Source: Kiritimatiellia bacterium (GTDB lineage: Bacteria; Verrucomicrobiota; Kiritimatiellia; RFP12; UBA1067). Taken from it: DNA of 11,982 nt. Positions within the stretch are counted from its first letter, which is position 1. The number at the start of each line of letters is the position of its first letter. Both the position numbers and the translations under genes were made by a program. Where the stretch lies: contig JAEDMC010000085.1 in assembly GCA_016303225.1 (NCBI GenBank), forward strand, positions 1 through 11,982, in the 5' to 3' direction. Below are positions 7,147 through 11,982 of this stretch, piece by piece. The notes beneath the pieces are model-generated. The model had not been told where the DNA came from. It was given only the letters and a program-made list of their open reading frames with translations, and made no database searches.

Positions 7147-10100
7147 TCGGTTCGGGCGTGTGAAGCTCCTGGGCGAAGAGCGACACGCGGTATTCCTCCA
7201 GCATCCAGCGGATCTCGGACAGTGTTTGGTTGTTCAGGTTGTTCGGATTGTTCGATTGACGAATTGCGTCAAGCGCTTTGCGATAGCGAAGCCATTGTTC
7301 TGCAAAGAGGGCATCTTTCTTAAGATCGGCGGCGGGCGAGAGACGTGCGCGTTCGAGACGGATTTGCGCGCCCTTGAGATAGCGCTTGTAATGGCGGAGC
7401 GTCGCGAGCGGGACGGTGCGCAGGAAGCCGGGAAAGAGCAGCCAGGCGATCTGCGTCGAGACGGAGTTCGTCGTCTCCTCGGGAAGGCGCGCGTCTTCCA
7501 GGAGTCCGTAAAGCTTGGTGGCCGTCGCGGCGGATTCGATCAGGACCTGCGTCATCTCCGACTGCGTGCGGATGATCGGCGAGCGGTCTTCCTTCAGGCG
7601 TCGCTCGAACTCCTCGGCGGTGCGGACCTCAGGGCGGCTGCGGACGAGCGTTTCGCGGATGGCGCCGGCAAGGACGTCGTCGGCGATTTTGTCGTCACCG
7701 TAGTTGATGTCCTTGAGATAAAGAGCCGCATCAAGGAGTAACGATGTGTTGAATGATGAATTGTTGGATTTGAGCGAGAACTTTCTCTTGAGCTCGGGTA
7801 AGGCCTGCAGGTAAAGACGGGTGACGCCGGTGGCGTGGACGGCGGACGCCGTTGCCGCATGGGGATAGAGCTTGAGCGTGACGCCGTCGCCTTCGTCGTG
7901 CAGAGCAGGGTATGAGATCGTCGCCCAGCCCGAGTTCTTGTCGGTTTGCTTCGCGGGAATGGTGCCGAAGGTCCAGGACTGTGATGATTGGGACTGCCGT
8001 GACGGTTGGGACGGCTGCGAGGGCGAGGCCTGGGGCAGAACGTCTTGGAGATCGCGGGAACAGACGATGGTTCTGCCGGTCTTGGGGTCGCGGATGCGGA
8101 AACGCATCTTGAGGTGATTCGGGAGCTTGTCCCAGTTCCAGACGCCGTCTGGGATGCGAAAGCCCCAGCGTTCGTTCACGGCGGCACGAAAGGCCTCTTC
8201 GAGCGAGGTGTCGCCGGGCTTCAGCATCGAGAGCAGGATTGACGCTGATTCGTCGAGCGGGGCGAGGACGCGGCGCAAAGCGGAGGGAAGCGTGCCGAGC
8301 ATCCAGGAGACCTTCTCGGGCAGGAGTCCGGGAACGAGCCAATCGGGGCGCCAGAGACGGAGAACGTCGGCGTCCTGCTGCCAGACCGAACAGGTGATGC
8401 CGTCGTTTTCCGGATCGTCCGGCGAATGGCGGTAGGCGAGCGAGAGCGTCTTTCCGGCGATGCGCAGCGAGTCGGGGAAGTCGCGGTCCGCGGCGGTTTC
8501 GCTCGGCCACCAGTCGGACTTTTTCAGGATGAAGTTGGTAGTTGGTAGCTGGCAGTTGGTAGTTGGACGGCGCAGCCACTTGCGCAGCGCGTCAGCCGAG
8601 CAGACATCGGCGGGAATGACCTTGTCGAAGTGGGCGAAGAGCTTGTCCGCGTCGAAGAATTCGGGATGACGCGCGCGTTCGGCGCGCTTGCGGAGAGCGG
8701 TCAGCAACTGCAGGTTCTGGCGCACCTCGGGCGGCGGCCGCGGGAAGTCGCCGTCGACGAGTCCGCGGCGGATGAACACTTCGCGCGCGACCTTCGGATC
8801 GATGCGGCTGTAGTCGCAGCGCCGGGCGGGCACGATGACGAGTCCGTAAAGCGTGACCTGTTCGGTCGCCCGCACGAATCCGGACCGCTCGTCCCACTCG
8901 GGCGAATGATAGCTGTGCTTGCAGATCGGACCGGCGACCGGTTCGAGCCAACGGACGTCGATGACTGCGGCGTTGCGCGCGAAGAGACGCGAGGTGTCGA
9001 CAAGCTCGCCCGCCATGAGCCAGGAGCGGTTGAAGTCCTTCTTGGCCGCTTTTGCCAAAACCGAGCTCGGATGAATCGCGAAGCGGAGGCCGTGGGCGCC
9101 GCGGTAGTCGCGTTCTTCCTCGTCGTATTTGCCGATGCGTCCGAGCAACCCCGACAAAAGCGACATGTGCAGTCTGGCGGAGAAGTCGGCGTCCGTGGTC
9201 TGATTCCTGATTCCTGATTCCTGATCCCTGATCCCTGTTCTTTCGCAAAGACTTGCCAACTGTCTGGCCAGATCTCTCCACTCGCGCATCTTGGGGTAGG
9301 AGAGATAAGTTGTCTTGCAGAGCTTGCGGGCCTTCGACTGCGAAAGATCCTTCGTCTCGTTCTCCCACCAGTGCCAGAGCTTGAGCGTGCCGAGGAAGTC
9401 GGAGCCCGGCTCGCGGAATTTGGCGTGCTGCTGATCGGCCTTTTCCTTCTCGTCAATCGGACGCCGTCTGGGGTCGTCGCACGACATGGCGGCGACGAGC
9501 GGGATGACGGACGGCAGCACCGCGTTGTCCGACCCCGCGATCAGCATGCGCGCGAGTCGCGGCTCCACGGGAATCTTCGCGAGCTTCTTGCCGATTCCCG
9601 TCAGTTCGACGACGCCCCTGATTCCCGATTCCTGATTCCCGACCCCTCTCTTGATCGCCCCGAGTTCCAGAAGCTCCTTCAGGCCTTCGCGGATCATTGC
9701 GGGTTTCGGGGGGTCGATGAAGGGGAACTCCTCGATGTTGCCGAGGTGGAGGTCGAGCATCGTGAGGATGACGCCGGCGAGGGACGAGCGCAGGACTTCG
9801 GGGGCCGTATAGGCATCGCGCGTGTTGAAGTCCTCTTCGGAATAGAGTCGGAGACAGGTGCCGGGTCCGAGGCGTCCGCAGCGTCCGGCGCGCTGTTTGG
9901 CGGAGGCCTGGGAGATCGGTTCGATCTGGAGCCGCTGGACCTGCGTGCGGTGCACGTAGCGCGAGATACGGGCGAGGCCGGAGTCGATGACGGCGCGGAT
10001 GCCGGGGATTGTCACGGACGTCTCGGCGACGTTCGTCGCGAGAATGATGCGGCGGCGCGGTGACGAGCGGAAGGCGCGGCGCTGTTCGCTGGCCGGCAGG

Positions 10101-10858
10101 GAGGCGAGAAGAGGGATGATGTCGTCCAGGCCGCCGCGGACGTCTGACAGGTAGTCGGCGGTTTCGCGGATGTCGCGTTCGCCGGGCAGGAAGACGAGGA
10201 TGTCGTCCCTTGTCGGCAGCTCGTTCACGGCAGCGGCGACTTCGCGCGGGAGGTCGCGCTCCTCGCCGTCAGGGGTCGGACGATAGCCGATCTCAATGGG
10301 GAAGAGCCGTCCGGGAACCGAGATGACGGGGGCGCCGTCGAAAAAGGCGGCAAAACGGTCCGCATCGAGCGTGGCGGACGAGACCACGACCTTCAGGTCG
10401 CGGCGTCGGGCGAGGATGCGCTTCAGGATGCCGAGCAGGAAATCGACGTTCAGCGAGCGTTCGTGGGCTTCGTCGACGATGATGGTGTCGTAGGCGCGCA
10501 GGAGGGGATCGAAGCGTGTCTCGGCGAGAAGGACGCCGTCCGTCATGAATTCGATCTTCGTTTCGGACGAGGTCTTGCGATCGAACCGGTGGCGATAGCC
10601 GACGAGTCCGCCGACGGCGCACTTCAGCTCGTCCGCGACGCGTTCCGCCATCGTGACCGTTGCGAGTCTCCTGGGCTGCGTGATGGCGATGCGGTGTGCG
10701 TGCGTTTCGAGCGCCATTTTGGGAAGCTGGGTCGTCTTACCGGAGCCGGTGTCGCCGCAGACGATGACGACGGGACTTTTCTTGAGCGCAGCCAAGATCT
10801 CCGCCCGGTGTTCGCACACGGGCAGTTCGGGCGGATAGTTGAGCGCAAGATTGTCCAT
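7097..10858 (-). CDS. hrpA: ATP-dependent RNA helicase HrpA (DEAH family)
   Basis: A 1253-residue cytoplasmic 3'-5' RNA helicase; E. coli HrpA is about 1300 and has been linked to rescue of stalled ribosomes. RecA domain 1 holds Walker A GDTGSGKTT (35-43), TQPRRLATV, DEAH (129-132) and SAT (161-163). RecA domain 2 holds ILATNVAETSVTIPGIRAVIDSG and QRAGRCGRLGPGTC. Winged-helix/ratchet and OB-like regions follow (about 370-640; LARMLIAGSDN, LLSGLLGRIGKYD). The long C-terminal region ends EIRWMLEEYRVSLFAQELHTPEP..SPKR, which matches HrpA and separates it from the shorter HrpB. The ATG at 10858 begins MDNLALNYPPELP and sits just after a consensus promoter; the frame is open to 11116, but that part is the shadow of the divergent gene. 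Five short-repeat islands interrupt the family sequence in frame, all between conserved blocks. Confidence 0.95.
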   Translation of the reverse strand: MDNLALNYPPELPVCEHRAEILAALKKSPVVIVCGDTGSGKTTQLPKMALETHAHRIAITQPRRLATVTMAERVADELKCAVGGLVGYRHRFDRKTSSETKIEFMTDGVLLAETRFDPLLRAYDTIIVDEAHERSLNVDFLLGILKRILARRRDLKVVVSSATLDADRFAAFFDGAPVISVPGRLFPIEIGYRPTPDGEERDLPREVAAAVNELPTRDDILVFLPGERDIRETADYLSDVRGGLDDIIPLLASLPASEQRRAFRSSPRRRIILATNVAETSVTIPGIRAVIDSGLARISRYVHRTQVQRLQIEPISQASAKQRAGRCGRLGPGTCLRLYSEEDFNTRDAYTAPEVLRSSLAGVILTMLDLHLGNIEEFPFIDPPKPAMIREGLKELLELGAIKRGVGNQESGIRGVVELTGIGKKLAKIPVEPRLARMLIAGSDNAVLPSVIPLVAAMSCDDPRRRPIDEKEKADQQHAKFREPGSDFLGTLKLWHWWENETKDLSQSKARKLCKTTYLSYPKMREWRDLARQLASLCERTGIRDQESGIRNQTTDADFSARLHMSLLSGLLGRIGKYDEEERDYRGAHGLRFAIHPSSVLAKAAKKDFNRSWLMAGELVDTSRLFARNAAVIDVRWLEPVAGPICKHSYHSPEWDERSGFVRATEQVTLYGLVIVPARRCDYSRIDPKVAREVFIRRGLVDGDFPRPPPEVRQNLQLLTALRKRAERARHPEFFDADKLFAHFDKVIPADVCSADALRKWLRRPTTNCQLPTTNFILKKSDWWPSETAADRDFPDSLRIAGKTLSLAYRHSPDDPENDGITCSVWQQDADVLRLWRPDWLVPGLLPEKVSWMLGTLPSALRRVLAPLDESASILLSMLKPGDTSLEEAFRAAVNERWGFRIPDGVWNWDKLPNHLKMRFRIRDPKTGRTIVCSRDLQDVLPQASPSQPSQPSRQSQSSQSWTFGTIPAKQTDKNSGWATISYPALHDEGDGVTLKLYPHAATASAVHATGVTRLYLQALPELKRKFSLKSNNSSFNTSLLLDAALYLKDINYGDDKIADDVLAGAIRETLVRSRPEVRTAEEFERRLKEDRSPIIRTQSEMTQVLIESAATATKLYGLLEDARLPEETTNSVSTQIAWLLFPGFLRTVPLATLRHYKRYLKGAQIRLERARLSPAADLKKDALFAEQWLRYRKALDAIRQSNNPNNLNNQTLSEIRWMLEEYRVSLFAQELHTPEPISPKRLDAKWATCEGS
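7228..7254. repeat. Tandem repeat island 1 in hrpA, three 9-base units
   Basis: GGTTGTTCA, GGTTGTTCG, GATTGTTCG on the plus strand. On the coding (minus) strand they give the low-complexity run SNNPNNLNN at about residues 1202-1211 of HrpA, in the linker just before the conserved final helix EIRWMLEE. Confidence 0.8.
7977..8021. repeat. Tandem repeat island 2 in hrpA, five degenerate 9-base units
   Basis: Units GACTGTGAT, GATTGGGAC, TGCCGTGAC, GGTTGGGAC, GGCTGCGAG on the plus strand (general form GRYTGNGAY). They encode a three-residue periodic stretch (SQPSQPSRQSQSSQS) at about residues 946-961 of HrpA, before the conserved WTFGTIP block. The consensus is looser than in the other islands. 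Confidence 0.7.
8533..8567. repeat. Tandem repeat island 3 in hrpA, five 7-base units
   Basis: AGTTGGT, AGTTGGT, AGCTGGC, AGTTGGT, AGTTGGA on the plus strand, exactly 35 bases. The coding strand gives PTTNCQLPTTNF at about residues 764-776 of HrpA. Because 7 is not a multiple of 3, successive units are read in different frames, so the repeat is maintained at DNA level rather than as a peptide motif. Confidence 0.85.
9201..9235. repeat. Tandem repeat island 4 in hrpA, five 7-base units
   Basis: TGATTCC three times, then TGATCCC twice, exactly 35 bases. The coding strand gives GIRDQESGIRNQ at about residues 542-553 of HrpA, in the loop between the helix ending ASLCER and the conserved HMSLLSGLLGRIG block. 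Confidence 0.88.
9619..9646. repeat. Tandem repeat island 5 in hrpA, four 7-base units
   Basis: TGATTCC, CGATTCC, TGATTCC, CGACCCC: the same family as island 4, about 380 bases away. The coding strand gives GVGNQESGIRG at about residues 405-414 of HrpA, in the turn between LLELGAI and ELTGIGKKLAKIPVEP of the winged-helix domain. Confidence 0.85.
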
Positions 10859-10865
10859 GGGTGAG

Positions 10866-10876
10866 ATTATAGCAAA
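10866..10876 (-). promoter_or_regulatory. Extended -10 promoter of hrpA, leaderless
   Basis: Read on the minus strand this is TTTGCTATAAT: consensus TATAAT (10871-10866) with the TGN extension. The expected start is at about 10859, one base before the hrpA ATG, so the transcript should be leaderless. Eleven bases are identical to the argB and tRNA promoters. Confidence 0.85.
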
Positions 10877-10890
10877 CGGAGACGGAAATA

Positions 10891-10899
10891 TGGTACAAT
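10891..10899 (+). promoter_or_regulatory. Extended -10 promoter of the glycosidase gene, leaderless
   Basis: TGGTACAAT: a TGN extension and TACAAT (10894-10899, one mismatch to TATAAT). Transcription is expected at about 10906, immediately before the ATG at 10907. It lies back to back with the hrpA promoter in a 48-bp intergenic gap. Confidence 0.75.
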
Positions 10900-10906
10900 T
10901 GGCGAC

Positions 10907-11860
10907 ATGAAAAAGATACTTGCTGTTGTCTGTGCAGTTTTGGCCGGCGTTGCGCTGGCCGACCTGAAGAAGGATGCGAAGAAGAACCTGGAGTGGTTCC
11001 CGAAGGAGATCCGGGAGGCCGAGCCGGTCGACGTGAAGCGGTTTGACTTCGCGCCGGGCGTGGAATACGGGTATGTCTACTGCAACAAGCTGTTCGGGCA
11101 TCCGGGCGACGTGCATGCGGTGCGCATCGAGATCGAGAAGGCAAAGCTGCGTCCGACGATCCGCGAAGGTGCGTTTCTGCCGGGGGATGACAAGAAGGGC
11201 CGGCTGATGACGACGAGCGCGGCGGCCGCCGCGAACAAGGCGCTCTTCGGCACGAACGGCAGTTTCTTCAAGTGGACCGAGCTCAAGCCGTTCTACGGCT
11301 GCAAGGTCGGGGACAAGATCGGTCCCGAGAAGTGCAACGGCGGGTGCGGCTTCGCCTTCAAGGCGGACGGGTCCAAGATGAAGGTCGGACGGATCAAGAA
11401 GGAGGAGCTGGCCGACTGGGACGGATTCCTCTTCGGCGAGTGCGTGGCGTCAAAGGGCAAGTGCTCGCTCGACTGGAAGCGTCCGGAGGGCTTCAAGACG
11501 AAGCCGGAGGCGCCGCGGACGGCGTACGGACAGGACGCCGAGGGCAAGTATGTCTGGATTTTCGTCACGGGCGGGCGCAAGTGCGGCAAGAAGCCATCCA
11601 TGGGCCTTTCCTACATGGATGTCGCCGACTTGGGCCTGTGGTTCGGCTGTGCGGAGGTCGTCAACATGGACGGTGGCGGTTCGACCACGCTGGTGGTCAA
11701 CCAGCAGGCGCTCAAGAAGGCCAAGGCGAAGAAGCCCTATTCGGGCGAATCGCATCCGGCCGAGGGCGCCGGCAACGGCTACGAAATCCTGAACTGCACG
11801 AGCGACGGCAAGGAACGAGCCGTCCTCGATCAGATTCTTTTTCTGAGCGCGTCGAAATGA
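10907..11860 (+). CDS. Secreted phosphodiester glycosidase family (NAGPA/DUF2233-like) protein
   Basis: A 317-residue protein with a clear signal peptide (MKKILAVVCAVLAGVALA, cut before DLKK). The body has the pattern of the phosphodiester glycosidase family, whose characterised members remove GlcNAc from phosphodiester-linked sugars: a strand region (VHAVRIEIEKAKLRP), the glycine/asparagine turn FGTNGSFFKW, PRTAYG with R204, a W-I-F-V-T-G-G strand in the place of the usual VDGR segment, GLSYMDVADLGLWFGCAEVVNMDGGGSTTLVV with D255 in the DGGGST signature, and a final strand. Nine cysteines remain in the mature protein, suggesting disulfides in the periplasm or outside. Bacterial relatives are often annotated in exopolysaccharide metabolism or spore cortex handling, but substrates are mostly unknown, so the reaction here is inferred. 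It may work on sugars like the GH2 enzyme, but the two genes are far apart. Confidence 0.82.
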   Translation: MKKILAVVCAVLAGVALADLKKDAKKNLEWFPKEIREAEPVDVKRFDFAPGVEYGYVYCNKLFGHPGDVHAVRIEIEKAKLRPTIREGAFLPGDDKKGRLMTTSAAAAANKALFGTNGSFFKWTELKPFYGCKVGDKIGPEKCNGGCGFAFKADGSKMKVGRIKKEELADWDGFLFGECVASKGKCSLDWKRPEGFKTKPEAPRTAYGQDAEGKYVWIFVTGGRKCGKKPSMGLSYMDVADLGLWFGCAEVVNMDGGGSTTLVVNQQALKKAKAKKPYSGESHPAEGAGNGYEILNCTSDGKERAVLDQILFLSASK

Positions 11861-11868
11861 CACGCGTC

Positions 11869-11881
11869 TTTTTGCTATAAT
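11869..11881 (+). promoter_or_regulatory. Extended -10 promoter of tRNA-Pro
   Basis: TTTTTGCTATAAT, identical over 13 bases to the argB promoter, with TATAAT at 11876-11881. Predicted initiation near 11888 gives a leader of about six bases before the mature tRNA at 11894. It starts only 8 bases after the glycosidase stop, so the tRNA has its own promoter. Confidence 0.85.
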
Positions 11882-11893
11882 ACACGCAAACAT

Positions 11894-11970
11894 CGGGGTG
11901 TAGCGCAGTCTGGTAGCGCGTCTGCCTTGGGCGCAGAAGGCCGTGGGTTCAAATCCCGCCGCCCCGACCA
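11894..11970 (+). tRNA. tRNA-Pro (anticodon UGG), CCA encoded
   Basis: A full 77-base cloverleaf. The acceptor stem CGGGGTG (11894-11900) pairs with CGCCCCG (11960-11966), with one T-G pair. The D arm holds the conserved TGGTAGCGC run. The anticodon stem TCTGC/GCAGA (11921-11925, 11933-11937) encloses the loop CTTGGGC with anticodon TGG at 11928-11930 and G37. The T arm is GTGGG-TTCAAAT-CCCGC. Discriminator A is followed by an encoded CCA at 11968-11970. It reads CCA and, by wobble or modification, other proline codons. Confidence 0.97.
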
Positions 11971-11982
11971 CTTCTCACGGGT

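Noticed and set aside
7228..9646. Repeat islands as a CRISPR array or transposon ends
   Set aside because: The units are 7-9 bases, directly adjacent with no spacers, and there are no long inverted repeats or transposase genes.
10859..11116. 86-residue N-terminal extension of hrpA
   Set aside because: It overlaps the divergent glycosidase gene, contains the hrpA promoter within it, and is unlike the family; the ATG at 10858 follows the -10 box directly.
11450..11971. Minus-strand open frame of 173 residues starting MVGAAGFEPTAF
   Set aside because: Its N-terminus is the antisense of the tRNA-Pro gene, a well-known source of false proteins with the AAGFEPT start, and the rest shadows the glycosidase gene.

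Overview
The window is an ordinary-looking, GC-rich chromosomal segment of a Gram-negative bacterium. It carries seven substantial genes, the 3' end of an eighth, one candidate small gene and one tRNA. It encodes HrpA and PBP1C homologues, which are typical of Gram-negative bacteria, together with secreted sugar-cleaving enzymes. The unit-leading genes have near-consensus extended -10 promoters that abut their start codons. My best guess is a member of the Planctomycetes-Verrucomicrobia-Chlamydiae superphylum (a Kiritimatiellota, Lentisphaerota or Verrucomicrobiota-like gut or sediment bacterium). That is an inference from gene content and style, because no taxonomic marker other than a tRNA is present.

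Layout, left to right. (1) 3-1996 (+): the C-terminal end of an unidentified protein, overlapped by a Shine-Dalgarno-started, exported family 2 glycoside hydrolase that resembles beta-glucuronidase. (2) 2046-4102 (+): argB-argD, two steps of arginine biosynthesis, translationally coupled through an ATGA overlap and driven by a strong promoter with an inverted repeat around it. A stem-loop follows. (3) 4187-6440 (+): a candidate 43-residue ORF overlapping pbpC (penicillin-binding protein 1C). (4) 6484-7146 (+): an unrecognised single-pass membrane protein whose end overlaps the end of the next gene. (5) 7097-10858 (-): a full-length hrpA RNA helicase gene. (6) 10907-11860 (+): a secreted phosphodiester glycosidase-like protein, divergent from hrpA across 48 bp. 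(7) 11894-11970 (+): tRNA-Pro(UGG) with an encoded CCA.

Two patterns go beyond the gene list. First, genes that begin transcription units (argB, the membrane protein, hrpA, the glycosidase) have a TATAAT or TACAAT box ending 7-10 bases before the start codon. Their mRNAs should therefore be leaderless or nearly so. The downstream genes in operons (the GH2 gene and argD) instead have good Shine-Dalgarno sequences. This rule also corrects three start sites. Second, the hrpA gene contains five islands of degenerate short tandem repeats (7-base or 9-base units, four sequence families). All lie in frame at places that look like loops or linkers between conserved blocks of the helicase.

I see no defence system, mobile element, CRISPR array or biosynthetic cluster. 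The genes look like neighbours rather than one pathway: sugar scavenging outside the cytoplasm, arginine synthesis, cell-wall synthesis, RNA or ribosome quality control, and a tRNA.
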